Positions 35,387-44,602 are shown, counted from the first letter of the stretch. The stretch is DNA of 64,000 bases from Litoreibacter ascidiaceicola (GCF_900129235.1 NZ_FQUV01000003.1:478350-542349), one strand, 5' to 3'. Notes: generated from the sequence alone by a model not told the origin. Numbers and translations: made by a program.

Positions 35387-37213
35387 ATGACTGACACCGC
35401 CCTCTTTTTCCTCTCCACCCTCCACCCGTATGATGCGCTGCCGAAGGCGACGCTTGGCGCGATCGCAAAGCGGGTCAAACTGGTTGACGTGGCCAAAGGG
35501 GCGACCGTCTACGATGTCGGTGATACGCTGGATGGCCTGTATATTGTTGTCAGTGGCAGCGTTTGCGTGCGCGATGACGCGGGCCACGAGATTTCACTTT
35601 TGCAAAGCGAGAACTCCTTTGGGGAGCGTGGGCTGCTGCGCAACGGGGTGGCAGTGACCTCCGCCCGTGCGGAGGAAGACAGCCAGCTGATTTGCATCCC
35701 GCCGGTCGTTTTTCACCAGCTGCGCGCCGAGCATGACCCTTACCGCCGGTTCTTTGACCGGACCCGCGCGGATACGACCAACGACGCCGCACTTGCGTTT
35801 GACCTGACCAGCGTGCGGGTCGAGACGTTGATGGTACCCGATCCGATGACCTGCGCACCGTCGATGACCATTCAGGACGCCGCCAAACTGATGCGGGACC
35901 ACCGGATTTCGTGCCTGTGCGTGACCGAGGATGATACGCTTGTCGGCATCCTCACGCTGCGTGACCTGTCGGGCAAGGCATTGGCAGAGGGCTTGGACTA
36001 CGGCACACCCGTGGCCGAGGTTATGACCAACGCGCCCCGTACTTTGCCGCCGTCGGCCATCGGGTCGGACGTGCTGCACATGATGATGGAACACCGGCTG
36101 GGCCATTTGCCGATTGTCTCCGGCCAGAAGTTGGTGGGCATCGTGACGCAAACCGACCTGACCCGCTTTCAGGCGTCGAACACCGCGGGCTTTGTTGCCG
36201 AAGCCGCCGAGGCGCAGACCGCTGAGGGCTTGGCGGAGGTGACCAAACGCATTCCCAACCTGCTGGTGCAATTGGTTGCGGCAGGCAACCGGCATGATGT
36301 GGTGACCCGCATGATCACCGATATAGCCGATGTTGTAACGCGCCGTTTGCTGGCGCTGGCCGAAGCAAAATTCGGGCCGCCCCCCGCGCGCTACGTCTGG
36401 CTGGCCTGCGGCAGCCAAGGGCGGCAAGAACAAACCGGCGTGTCCGATCAGGACAATTGCCTGATCCTTGAGGACGATTTGAGCGAGGCGGCACTGGCTT
36501 ATTTCGAGCCCTTCGCGCAATACGTGAGCGATGGTCTGAATGCCTGCGGCTACGTCTATTGCCCCGGCGACATGATGGCGACGAACCCGCGCTGGCGGCA
36601 GCCTTTGTCGGTCTGGCGTGACTATTTCCAACACTGGATCAAAAGCCCCAGCAAAGAGGCGCAGATGCTGGCCTCGGTCATGTTTGACCTGCGGCCCATT
36701 GGCGGTGACGCGAGCCTGTTCGAAGGGCTGCAAACCCAAACGCTTGAGGCGGCTGCGGCCAATTCGATTTTTACCGCCCATATGGCGAGCAACGCGCTGA
36801 CGCACGCAACGCCCTTGGGGTTGTTGAAAGGGCTGGCGACGATCCGGTCCGGCGAGCACCGCAACACCATCGACATGAAGCTGAACGGCGTTGTTCCTGT
36901 GGTTGATCTGGGCCGGATGTACGCGCTGCAAGGTAAGCTGGACGTGGTCAACACCCGCGCCCGGCTGGAGGGGGCTATTGCGGCGAAGGCTGTCTCGCAA
37001 AGTGGCGGGCAGGATTTGCTGGATGCCTATGATCTGGTGGCGCAAAGCCGTCTGGAACATCAGGCGGCACAAATCAAACACGGCAAGGCACCGGACAACT
37101 TCCTGCCACCGGCGGAGTTGTCGGCGTTCGAGCGCAGCCATTTGCGTGATGCGTTTGTGGTCATCAAAACGATGCAATCCGCTCTGATGCAGGGGCGCGG
37201 CGTGCTAGGGTAA
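35387..37213 (+). CDS. cNMP-binding / CBS / DUF294 nucleotidyltransferase-like signalling protein
   Basis: This 608-residue protein has four parts. A cNMP-binding-like barrel spans about 10-120 (GDTLDGLYIVVSGSV). Two CBS repeats span about 150-270 (TCAPSMTIQDAAKLMRDH and MTNAPRTLPPSA). A DUF294 nucleotidyltransferase-like domain follows (LACGSQGRQEQTGVSDQDN, with GS-D-x-D residues), and a C-terminal DUF294 substrate domain closes it. It may be a GlnD-like regulator of the adjacent symporter. ATG 35342 would add 15 residues; 35387 better begins the domain. Confidence 0.85.
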   Translation: MTDTALFFLSTLHPYDALPKATLGAIAKRVKLVDVAKGATVYDVGDTLDGLYIVVSGSVCVRDDAGHEISLLQSENSFGERGLLRNGVAVTSARAEEDSQLICIPPVVFHQLRAEHDPYRRFFDRTRADTTNDAALAFDLTSVRVETLMVPDPMTCAPSMTIQDAAKLMRDHRISCLCVTEDDTLVGILTLRDLSGKALAEGLDYGTPVAEVMTNAPRTLPPSAIGSDVLHMMMEHRLGHLPIVSGQKLVGIVTQTDLTRFQASNTAGFVAEAAEAQTAEGLAEVTKRIPNLLVQLVAAGNRHDVVTRMITDIADVVTRRLLALAEAKFGPPPARYVWLACGSQGRQEQTGVSDQDNCLILEDDLSEAALAYFEPFAQYVSDGLNACGYVYCPGDMMATNPRWRQPLSVWRDYFQHWIKSPSKEAQMLASVMFDLRPIGGDASLFEGLQTQTLEAAAANSIFTAHMASNALTHATPLGLLKGLATIRSGEHRNTIDMKLNGVVPVVDLGRMYALQGKLDVVNTRARLEGAIAAKAVSQSGGQDLLDAYDLVAQSRLEHQAAQIKHGKAPDNFLPPAELSAFERSHLRDAFVVIKTMQSALMQGRGVLG

Positions 37214-37232
37214 CGAAACAAGGGAGGGGCAT

Positions 37233-37754
37233 ATGTTCTTTGAACTCATCGGCACGATCGTGGCGGGCGCAGCTGCGGCCCTTCTTGTGTGGGCGATAAA
37301 CCGGACACTGAAAGGGCGCTTGCCCAATTGGCTGGTGCCCGTTGCTGCGGGTGCTGCGATGCTTTTGGCGACAATATCGAGCGAATACGGATGGTTCGCG
37401 CGGACATCGGCGAATATGCCGCAAGGCATGGTCGTCGCTCAGACCATAGAAGAAACTACGTTCTACCGCCCGTGGACCTACATCAAACCCTTCGTGGCGC
37501 GTTTTGTTGCGGTCGATCAGGTGTCGGTACGCACCCATCCGGCGCAACCTGATCAACGGATCGTTGATTTGGTGTTCTATGGCCGCTGGACGCGGACGGC
37601 CAAGGTGCCGATGCTGTTCGATTGTGCCAATGGCAAACGCGCCGATGTGTTGGACGGTATCGAGTTCGGGGCGGATGGCGATGTTTTGAACGCCCAATGG
37701 CGGTCGGTCGAGCAGGATGATCCCGTTTTGAAAGCCGCGTGCGAGGTCTCATGA
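37233..37754 (+). CDS. Membrane protein of the symporter block
   Basis: This 173-residue protein has two N-terminal membrane segments (residues 1-22 and about 32-50), then a soluble part that may face the periplasm with FVARFVAVDQVSVRTHP. No named family is recognised, but such a protein sits in this block in other rhodobacteria. It starts 19 bases after the DUF294 gene and ends one base before the exonuclease gene. Confidence 0.7.
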   Translation: MFFELIGTIVAGAAAALLVWAINRTLKGRLPNWLVPVAAGAAMLLATISSEYGWFARTSANMPQGMVVAQTIEETTFYRPWTYIKPFVARFVAVDQVSVRTHPAQPDQRIVDLVFYGRWTRTAKVPMLFDCANGKRADVLDGIEFGADGDVLNAQWRSVEQDDPVLKAACEVS

Positions 37755-37755
37755 C

Positions 37756-39156
37756 ATGACCCATCTCAGCCTCCGACTGCGCATCTTCTTGTTCTTCTGT
37801 CTGATCGGCTTCGGCGGGTTGGCAGTGGTTCTGGGCGCAGTCTGGCTGGGGTATCGGCAATTGGGCGACCCGTCCGCGATGTCGGCTTTCGCGACGGTGG
37901 CTATTGTCTCGGGGTTCGGGTTTCTGGCGCTGGCGACCTTTGTCTGGCGGTTGTTCGACGAGAATGTCAGCAAGCCGATCGAGCATCTGGCCGCGCAGTT
38001 CCGCGTGCGGGCCAATGCGGATGTGGTCGCTGAAATAGACGCCCGCACGGCGCAGTATCTGGGCGATCTGGCCCCTGCGGCCTCGGCCATTCAGCAAAAG
38101 CTTGGACAGGCCAGCAAGGCGACCGCTGAGACCGTCGCGCAGAAAACGGCGCGGCTGGAATATCAGCGTGCGCAGCTGTTGCGTATCTTGTCTGATATTC
38201 CCGTCGCCGTGATTGTTGCGACGCGCGACCACCAGATCGTGTTGTATGACGGGCAGGCGGCCGAACTGATGGAGCGCGAAGCACCGGTTCGCCTGAACGG
38301 CTCTGTCTTTGACTACCTTGAGAAGCCGTCGCTTCTTGAAACCTTATCGCAGATGAAAGCCGATGGGGCCATTCGGCGCGAGATTGCGATCAAAGGCCAT
38401 TGCGGCGCGATTTATTCCGGCCATATCCGCCTGTTCGAAGCCGATGAAAGCTACACGTTGATGCTGGAGCCGCTTGCGCCACATGCCGAGCGCCCGTTGG
38501 TCTATGACTTTGACTTGTTTGAGAAAACGCAGTCCACCGATCCGAATGACACCGCGATGCGCGATTTGACTTTCGTGGTGTTTGACAGCGAAACGACGGG
38601 CCTTGACCCCGCCAAAGATGATGTCGTGCAATTGGGCGCGGTGCGTGTTGTGAACGGCAAGATCGTTGCGACCGAGAGGTTCGAGACTTTGGTTAATCCG
38701 GGCCGCCCGATCCCGCCAGGCTCGACCAAGGTGCATCATGTCGACGATGCGATGGTCGCCGATGCGCCAGCTTTCCCCCAGGCGCGCGCAGCGTTTCACC
38801 GCTTTGCTCAAGGGGCCGTGATTGTCGCCCATAACGCGCCGTTTGATATGGCGTTTTTGCATCGCGACGCGGCTAAGGATGCGCCTCGGTTCGACAATCC
38901 GGTCCTTGATACCGTGCATCTGTCGGCAGTGGTGTTCGGCGGGTCTTCCGAGCACACGTTGGATGCTATCTGCGACCGGCTATCGGTCGAAATTCCACCA
39001 GAGTTGCGGCACACGGCGCTGGGTGACGCGATGGCCACCGCGCAGGTTCTGGTGGCATTGATGCCGATACTGGAAGCGCGGGGTTTGCGCAGCTTTGGCG
39101 AGGTTCGTGAAGAGGTCAAAAAGCACGTCAGGATCCTGAAAATCCAAGACTCATAG
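37756..39156 (+). CDS. Membrane-anchored 3'-5' exonuclease (DnaQ/epsilon-like)
   Basis: This 466-residue protein has two N-terminal membrane segments (about 10-32 and 40-60), a HAMP/PAS-like middle (RILSDIPVAVIVATRDHQIV) and a C-terminal DnaQ exonuclease domain from about residue 270. The exonuclease motifs are VVFDSETTGLDP (ExoI), HNAPFDMAFL (ExoII) and HTALGDAMAT (ExoIII). It looks like a sensor protein whose output is an exonuclease. It overlaps nothing and starts one base after the preceding stop. Confidence 0.88.
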   Translation: MTHLSLRLRIFLFFCLIGFGGLAVVLGAVWLGYRQLGDPSAMSAFATVAIVSGFGFLALATFVWRLFDENVSKPIEHLAAQFRVRANADVVAEIDARTAQYLGDLAPAASAIQQKLGQASKATAETVAQKTARLEYQRAQLLRILSDIPVAVIVATRDHQIVLYDGQAAELMEREAPVRLNGSVFDYLEKPSLLETLSQMKADGAIRREIAIKGHCGAIYSGHIRLFEADESYTLMLEPLAPHAERPLVYDFDLFEKTQSTDPNDTAMRDLTFVVFDSETTGLDPAKDDVVQLGAVRVVNGKIVATERFETLVNPGRPIPPGSTKVHHVDDAMVADAPAFPQARAAFHRFAQGAVIVAHNAPFDMAFLHRDAAKDAPRFDNPVLDTVHLSAVVFGGSSEHTLDAICDRLSVEIPPELRHTALGDAMATAQVLVALMPILEARGLRSFGEVREEVKKHVRILKIQDS

Positions 39157-39188
39157 CGGCCGCGTCCGGTGGCAAGCGCGGCGCCGCG

Positions 39189-39944
39189 TCAGTCCCGCAC
39201 GTAGTCCACACGGACATCGCCGGCTGTCATGCCCTCGGTAGCGCGATCAAACCGCAGATAGGCAATCGCCCGCCCGCCGGATTGGGTATAGAGCGTGCCG
39301 ACCGCCTTGTTATGGGCGTCAATTGGCGTGCCGACAGGGGCTTCGCCGTCGATGTTGACCAAGGCCAGACCTTTGCGCAGCTCAGTCTTGTGCTTCATAC
39401 GCGCGGTGACTTCCTGACCGACATAGCAGCCTTTGCGAAAATCGACGCCGTTTAGCCGCTCGAACCCCATTTCCAGAATGAAACTATCATCGGCGACCAA
39501 CTCTATGCCCATCTCGGGAATGCAATGCGCCACGCGAATCGCGTCCCAATCCACATCGGCCTGTTCTTCAAACGCAAAGCCCGGCCCGTAGGCGCGCCAG
39601 CCAAGGGCTTCGTGGCGCGGATCGGGATAGGCCCCGTCCGGCATGTTGCCCACACCGCGTGTCACATCGACCTTCAATTCGTGCAGCTTCACATCGGCGC
39701 GCAGCTTGTAGAAGGTCAGCCGCCGCATCAGCGCGTCGCCATAGGGGGCCGCGACGTCGATCAGGATCGCGTCCTTCCAAGGGACCAGAAAGAAATCCAC
39801 CTGAAACTTGCCTTGCGGGGTGAGCAGCGCCGCGTAGACGATGCCGTCCGACAGTTTGGACAGATCATTGGTGACCAGCCCTTGCAGGAAATCCTCGCGG
39901 TCGCTGCCGCTAACTTCGATCAACATGCGTGTGCTGTCTGGCAT
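39189..39944 (-). CDS. ygfZ: YgfZ-family folate-binding protein
   Basis: This 251-residue protein is GcvT-like and has the YgfZ signature KGCYVGQEVTARMKH near residue 180. The N-terminal SDREDFLQGLVTNDL matches. YgfZ proteins bind folate and support Fe-S protein activity and tRNA modification. It is divergent from the glycosyltransferase with a 64-base gap. Confidence 0.9.
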   Translation of the reverse strand: MPDSTRMLIEVSGSDREDFLQGLVTNDLSKLSDGIVYAALLTPQGKFQVDFFLVPWKDAILIDVAAPYGDALMRRLTFYKLRADVKLHELKVDVTRGVGNMPDGAYPDPRHEALGWRAYGPGFAFEEQADVDWDAIRVAHCIPEMGIELVADDSFILEMGFERLNGVDFRKGCYVGQEVTARMKHKTELRKGLALVNIDGEAPVGTPIDAHNKAVGTLYTQSGGRAIAYLRFDRATEGMTAGDVRVDYVRD

Positions 39945-40008
39945 TTGGTTCTCCGTGTATTCTTTGCCCTGTCATATAGGAGGCGGGGGTGGGTATAACA
40001 GCCCTGAT

Positions 40009-40695
40009 ATGTCTGCACCGTTTTCCATCGTGATCCCGACCCTGAATGCGGCGGCCCAGCTGCCGGAGACCCTGAACGCCCTGATGCCGGGGTTGGAGAG
40101 GGGAATGATCCGGGACTTGATCGTCTCGGACGGAGGCAGCACGGACGCGACGCTTGAGATTGCCGAAGCTGCGGGGGCGGTCGTGGTGAGCGGCGCCAAG
40201 GGGCGTGGCGGGCAGCTGCACCGCGGGGCCGAAGCCGCGAGGGGTGAGTGGTTGTTGTTTCTGCACGCCGACACGCATCTGGCCCCCGATTGGGTCGGGG
40301 CCGCCGCCGTTCACCGCGCAGAGCATCCTAATCTTGCGGCAGCGTTCCGCTTGCGATTTCGCGCTAAGGGTCTGGCCCCTCGAGTCGTGGCGTCCTGGGC
40401 GAACCTGCGCAGCGCTGCGCTGAACCTGCCTTACGGCGACCAAGGCTTTCTGATGTCGCGCGAGTTATACGACTATTCTGGCGGCTACCCTGATCAGCCC
40501 TTGATGGAAGACGTCGCCATGGCGCGGGCCTTGAAAGGCCGTATCCGGTTGCTGGATACCTATGCCGCGACAGGTGCGGAGCGGTATGAGCGCAACGGCT
40601 GGCTGCGCCAAAGCCTGCGTAATTTTGGCACTTTGACGCGCTACAGTTTCGGGGCTGATCCTGAAAAGTTGTCCAAGCGCTATCACAAAGGCTGA
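40009..40695 (+). CDS. TIGR04283-type glycosyltransferase (GT2)
   Basis: This 228-residue protein is a GT-A fold enzyme with SIVIPTLNAA at the N-terminus, a LIVSDGGSTDAT nucleotide-site motif, FLHADTHL (DxD-type), and GDQGFLMSRELY. It matches the TIGR04283 group, linked to arsenosugar biosynthesis. No arsenic genes are in this window. The ATG at 40009 begins the domain. Confidence 0.82.
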   Translation: MSAPFSIVIPTLNAAAQLPETLNALMPGLERGMIRDLIVSDGGSTDATLEIAEAAGAVVVSGAKGRGGQLHRGAEAARGEWLLFLHADTHLAPDWVGAAAVHRAEHPNLAAAFRLRFRAKGLAPRVVASWANLRSAALNLPYGDQGFLMSRELYDYSGGYPDQPLMEDVAMARALKGRIRLLDTYAATGAERYERNGWLRQSLRNFGTLTRYSFGADPEKLSKRYHKG

Positions 40696-40789
40696 TCTGC
40701 TGCATAACTGATAGCGAATTGACGGCCCCTGCGGACGGCTCTACCTCTTGGGGTCAAGTCGTTGCTCTGGTTTCCAAAAGGCCTGATTC

Positions 40790-42001
40790 ATGTCCAATCT
40801 GCCCAACCTGTCCCATGGTCGTCATACGCTGGCCATTCCCGGTCCCTCCGTAATGCCGGAGCGGGTGTTGCAGGCGATGCACCGCCCCGCGCCGAACATC
40901 TATACGGGCGAGCTGATTGACATGACCTATTCGCTGGTTCCCGACCTGAAAGCCGTGGCGAAGACCAGTGGCCATGTCGCGATGTATGTCGGCAATGGCC
41001 ATGCCGCGTGGGAGGCGTCGCTGGCCAATGTGCTGGCGATTGGTGACAAGGTTCTGGTGCCGGGGGCCGCGCAGTTTTCCAATGGATGGGCCGAGACCGC
41101 GCGCAAACGCGGGCTGGTGGTGGAGCAACTTGATTTCGGTCGCCGTGCGCCGATTGACCCGCAAGGGGTCGAAGACGCGTTGCGGGCTGACAGCGGCCAC
41201 GAGATCAAGGCCGTTCTGGTGGTGCAAACCGACACCGCCAGCTCTGCCAAGTCCGACCTCGCGGCTATTCGCACGGCTATGGACGCAGCGGGGCATCCGG
41301 CCTTGATGATCGTCGATAGCATTGCTTGCCTTGGCTGCGACGACATGCAGATGGATGCGTGGGGAATTGATGTCGTGGTTACCGGAAGCCAAAAAGGGCT
41401 GATGGTGCCGCCCGGCATGTGCTTTGTGTTCTTCAACGACAAGGCCGCCGCCATGCGCCAAAAGATGGAGCGGGTTTCGGGCTACTGGGACTGGCATCCG
41501 CGGGCCAATCCCGAGGGCTATTACCAGATGTCCTGTGGCACAGCGCCAACCCACCATCTTTACGGCTTGCGCGTGGCACTCGACATGATCGTCCATGAAG
41601 AAGGTCTGGAGAATGTGCTGGCCCGCCACGCGACGCTGGCGCGGGCCTTGTGGGCGGCATGTGACGTTTGGGGACAAGGTGGCCCGCTGGAGTTGAACAT
41701 CACTGATCCGGCGGCGCGCAGCAACGCGGTGACGTCACTGCGGATCGGCGCCCCCCATGGCACCGATTTGCGCAACTGGTTGATCGAACAGGCTGGCCTC
41801 ACGCTGGGCATCGGCCTTGGCATGGCGACCGAAGATGACCCGATGTCCGACGGCTTCTTCCGCATCGGCCATATGGGCCATGTGAATATGCATATGCTGA
41901 TGGGTACGCTGGGCTCGATTGATGCTGGGCTGAAGGCGCTGAATATCCCACATGGGGATGGGGCTTTGGCGGCGGCGGCTCGGATTTGCGCGGGGAAGTA
42001 G
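40790..42001 (+). CDS. Class V PLP aminotransferase (alanine/serine-glyoxylate type)
   Basis: This 403-residue protein begins HGRHTLAIPGPSVMPERVL, and has MYVGNGHAAWEASL and VVVTGSQKGLMVPPG with the PLP lysine. This is the alanine/serine/aspartate-glyoxylate aminotransferase pattern. The related BhcA acts in the beta-hydroxyaspartate cycle, but bhcB, bhcC and bhcD are not adjacent. It would donate an amino group to glyoxylate; the donor amino acid is uncertain. Confidence 0.85.
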   Translation: MSNLPNLSHGRHTLAIPGPSVMPERVLQAMHRPAPNIYTGELIDMTYSLVPDLKAVAKTSGHVAMYVGNGHAAWEASLANVLAIGDKVLVPGAAQFSNGWAETARKRGLVVEQLDFGRRAPIDPQGVEDALRADSGHEIKAVLVVQTDTASSAKSDLAAIRTAMDAAGHPALMIVDSIACLGCDDMQMDAWGIDVVVTGSQKGLMVPPGMCFVFFNDKAAAMRQKMERVSGYWDWHPRANPEGYYQMSCGTAPTHHLYGLRVALDMIVHEEGLENVLARHATLARALWAACDVWGQGGPLELNITDPAARSNAVTSLRIGAPHGTDLRNWLIEQAGLTLGIGLGMATEDDPMSDGFFRIGHMGHVNMHMLMGTLGSIDAGLKALNIPHGDGALAAAARICAGK

Positions 42002-42175
42002 CTAGTCGCGCCTTGGAATTCTCTGCAAAATCACATGCAAAAACAGGCTGGTGAGCAGCGATATCGCGTAGCCGAACGCGGCCCAGAGGATGAACAGCCC
42101 TGAGAACAGGACCACATAGGCCATGACCAGAAACGGCTTGGTGTAATCCTCGACCCGACCGGGTGGCTGTGACAT
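42002..42175 (-). CDS. Small membrane protein, 57 residues
   Basis: The minus strand from ATG 42175 to TAG encodes 57 residues with a hydrophobic core (FLVMAYVVLFSGLFILWAAF, then GYAISLLTSLF) and an Arg-rich end (QRIPRRD). The upstream sequence has GGAGAAAGGACGCGCCC, a good ribosome site. It is convergent with the aminotransferase, starting right after its stop. No family is recognised, but it reads as a real small membrane protein. Confidence 0.7.
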   Translation of the reverse strand: MSQPPGRVEDYTKPFLVMAYVVLFSGLFILWAAFGYAISLLTSLFLHVILQRIPRRD

Positions 42176-42238
42176 GGGCGCGTCCTTTCTCCTCCCTTAG
42201 CCTAGCGTGGCTTTTGGCAAAGAACAGTCGCGTTTGCG

Positions 42239-43342
42239 TTATCCGGCGGCGGTCAGCGCTTTCGGCAGGGCGGTTTCCAGCAGCTTCATGTCCTGATCGC
42301 TGCCGCAACTGATGCGGATGGCGCGGTCTTGCGGGGCAACGAAGGGCATCCTGACGAACAAGCCCTGATCCAGCAATCCGGCGAGCACCTTGCGGGCATA
42401 GTCACCGTCCTTGCCGCAATCCACAGCGACGAAATTGGTGGCCGAGGGCAGGGGCGTCAGCCCGTTGTCGCGCGCGATTTTCGCAATCCGGTCACGGGAC
42501 GCGGCCACCTTGGCACAGATGTCGGACAGGTAGTCCTGATCTCGCAAGGCCGCCAAAGCGCCCGCTTGGCTGATCCGGCACATACCGAAATGGTTGCGTA
42601 TCTTGTTGAAGGCAATGATGTTTTCGGCTTCGCCCAACGCATAGCCCACCCGCGCACCTGCCATGCCGTGCCCCTTGGAGAAGGTGCGCATGCGGATCAC
42701 GTTGGGGTTGGACATGTCCAGATCAGGCGCGGTGCCGTCGGGGGCGAGCTCGATATAGGCCTCGTCCAGAATCAGCAGGCAATTGCCCGGCACGGCGTCG
42801 ATCATCCGTTGCACCGCCACTGAGTCATGCCAGCTGCCCATTGGGTTGTCAGGATTGGCGAAATAGATCAGCCGCGCGCTGGTCTCGCGGGCTTTCGCCA
42901 GCAGCGCGTCAGGGTCTTCATGGTCGTCGCGGTAGGGGACCATATGCAGATCGCCACCGAACCCCGCTACATGGTAGTTAAAGGTCGGATATGCCCCTTC
43001 CGAGGTCACGACAGCCGTCCCTCGTTCCACATAAAGCCGCACCAGATACCCCAACAGAGCGTCAATGCCCTCGCCAACCATGACGTTTTCGGGCGCGACG
43101 CTGTGATGCGCCGCCAGCGCTTGGCGCAGGTCATAGCTCTCGGGGTCGCCATATTGCCAAACCTCCGATGCGGCGACCTTCATCGCCGCGATGGCTTTGG
43201 GCGAGGGGCCAAAAACGCTCTCATTCGCTCCAAGACGGGCTTTAAAGGCGGTCCTGCTGGCCCGCTCCAGGGCTTCAGGCCCCACGAATGGAACGGAGGC
43301 AGGAAGGCTGTCGGTAAGCGGGGTAAGGGGCGGTCTATTCAT
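42239..43342 (-). CDS. hisC: Histidinol-phosphate aminotransferase
   Basis: This 367-residue class I/II PLP enzyme has KLGANESVFGPSPKA-type N-terminal residues (ARLGANESVFGPSPKAI), YFANPDNPMGSW, DEAYIEL and the PLP lysine in TFSKGHGMAGARVGY. It makes histidinol phosphate. It is not next to other his genes. Related aromatic aminotransferases share the fold, so substrate range could be broader. Confidence 0.88.
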   Translation of the reverse strand: MNRPPLTPLTDSLPASVPFVGPEALERASRTAFKARLGANESVFGPSPKAIAAMKVAASEVWQYGDPESYDLRQALAAHHSVAPENVMVGEGIDALLGYLVRLYVERGTAVVTSEGAYPTFNYHVAGFGGDLHMVPYRDDHEDPDALLAKARETSARLIYFANPDNPMGSWHDSVAVQRMIDAVPGNCLLILDEAYIELAPDGTAPDLDMSNPNVIRMRTFSKGHGMAGARVGYALGEAENIIAFNKIRNHFGMCRISQAGALAALRDQDYLSDICAKVAASRDRIAKIARDNGLTPLPSATNFVAVDCGKDGDYARKVLAGLLDQGLFVRMPFVAPQDRAIRISCGSDQDMKLLETALPKALTAAG

Positions 43343-43423
43343 GCGTCAGAGTTTGACCGTGTTTTTGCATTGCTTGCAAGTGGGCGCGCGTACCCCCATT
43401 TAAGACGGACGGAGGGATTATCC

Positions 43424-43588
43424 ATGCCACACCTCACACGCCGCGGCTTCATGGCCGCAACTCTGGCCACCGGTGCTAGCCGCGCGGTGCCGATCGCTAT
43501 CAAAGCCCGCAAACCACGGGTCCTTCTGGAGCTTGTCTATGACAAGGCACTGGGCATGATGCGCGCCGTGGAGCGTATCGTTAGGTAA
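43424..43588 (+). CDS. Tat-signal miniprotein, 54 residues
   Basis: The frame starts at ATG 43424 with GGAGGG seven bases upstream. It encodes LTRRGFMAATLATGASRAV, a twin-arginine-like signal, and a basic C-terminal tail (KARKPRVLLELVYDKALGMM). The motif is RRGFMA. The mature part is too short to be an enzyme. It ends 39 bases before the enoyl-CoA hydratase gene. Confidence 0.6.
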   Translation: MPHLTRRGFMAATLATGASRAVPIAIKARKPRVLLELVYDKALGMMRAVERIVR

Positions 43589-43627
43589 CACTGGCCTGCG
43601 CCAAACCTTGTGGCTACGCTTTGCGCC

Positions 43628-44398
43628 ATGAGCTTGGTTACAACTGATATCGCCGACGGCATCGCACGGGTCACGTTGAATCGTCCCGAGAAGATGAACG
43701 CCATTTCTCTGGACATGCTGGACGAGGTTCTTGCAGCTGCCGAGGCTCTGCGCGGTGCAGATGTGAATTGCGTAGTGCTGTCGGGAGAGGGGCGCGCGTT
43801 TTGTGCGGGGATTGACATCACGTCTCTCTCCAGCCTTCTGGGGCAGGACATGGACGAGGTCATTATCCGCCGCACCCATGGGGATGCCAACCGGTTTCAG
43901 GAATTTTCTCTCGCGTGGCGCAAGCTGGAGGTACCGGTCATCGCAGCACTTCATGGGGTTTGCTTTGGTGCCGGGATGCAATTGGCGATTGGGGCCGATA
44001 TCCGTGTCGCTGCCCCCGAGACCAAGCTGTCGATCATGGAAATGAAGTGGGGTCTGGTGCCCGACATGGGCGGCATGACGCTGTTCCCACAGGTGCTGCG
44101 CGACGATGTGTTACGCAGGCTCACCTACACAGCCGAGATCGTGGAGGCAGAGCAGGCGCTTGCTTTCGGGCTGGTCACGGAGGTCTCCGAAGACCCGCTG
44201 GCCCGAGCGATGGAGCTGGCAAAGCAAATCGCCGCGCAAAGCCCAAGCGCCGTTCGCGCCGCGAAACGGCTGATCGCGGAAGCGCAAACGGGTACGACAT
44301 CCAGCGTTCTAATGGCAGAGTCTGTTGAGCAGGCCGCCCTGATCGGCAAGCCTGACCAGATGGCCGCCGTCATGCGTGGCATGTCCAAGAAAACTTAG
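43628..44398 (+). CDS. Enoyl-CoA hydratase/isomerase (crotonase family)
   Basis: This 256-residue crotonase-fold protein has VTLNRPEKMNAIS, an oxyanion-hole segment GEGRAFCAGIDITSL, and HGVCFGAGMQLAIGADIRVA, then PETKLSIMEMKWGLVPDMGG. The catalytic Glu of hydratases appears in the GLVPDMGG region as Asp, so the exact reaction may be isomerase- or hydratase-like. The ATG at 43628 is preferred over a GTG six codons earlier. Confidence 0.88.
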   Translation: MSLVTTDIADGIARVTLNRPEKMNAISLDMLDEVLAAAEALRGADVNCVVLSGEGRAFCAGIDITSLSSLLGQDMDEVIIRRTHGDANRFQEFSLAWRKLEVPVIAALHGVCFGAGMQLAIGADIRVAAPETKLSIMEMKWGLVPDMGGMTLFPQVLRDDVLRRLTYTAEIVEAEQALAFGLVTEVSEDPLARAMELAKQIAAQSPSAVRAAKRLIAEAQTGTTSSVLMAESVEQAALIGKPDQMAAVMRGMSKKT

Positions 44399-44460
44399 AA
44401 AGAGGCGGCCGGGGTTGCCCCCGACCACGCTCCGAAGATCGCGCATGGCGGTCTCCATCC

Positions 44461-44495
44461 GGTCCGGTCATCGGCTCTCCAGCCTGTACCGGACC
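44461..44495. repeat. Inverted repeat, 8-base arms
   Basis: GGTCCGGT and ACCGGACC are perfect complements separated by 19 bases. It lies downstream of the enoyl-CoA hydratase gene and may act as a terminator hairpin, but there is no T run. Confidence 0.4.
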
Positions 44496-44516
44496 TTCAG
44501 TGAAACACGATTCCTG

Positions 44517-44595
44517 TTTCCATTTGGTTAAAAATACTCAAATCGCAACGCACTTTGCGGGCGATGGAGTTTGAGTATTTGAGACCAAATGGAGA
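44517..44595. repeat. Long imperfect inverted repeat between two convergent genes
   Basis: The left arm (about 44517-44541, CCATTTGGTTAAAAATACTC) and right arm (44570-44595, GAGTATTTGAGACCAAATGG) are complements with a few mismatches around a 28-base loop. It sits between convergent enoyl-CoA hydratase and valS. Its right arm resembles the intergenic repeat at 598-634, so it may be a small mobile palindromic element as well as a bidirectional terminator. Confidence 0.6.
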
Positions 44596-44602
44596 CGGGG
44601 CG

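Noticed and set aside
40790..42001. Assignment as BhcA of the beta-hydroxyaspartate cycle
   Set aside because: The fold fits, but none of bhcB, bhcC or bhcD is adjacent; kept as a generic class V aminotransferase.
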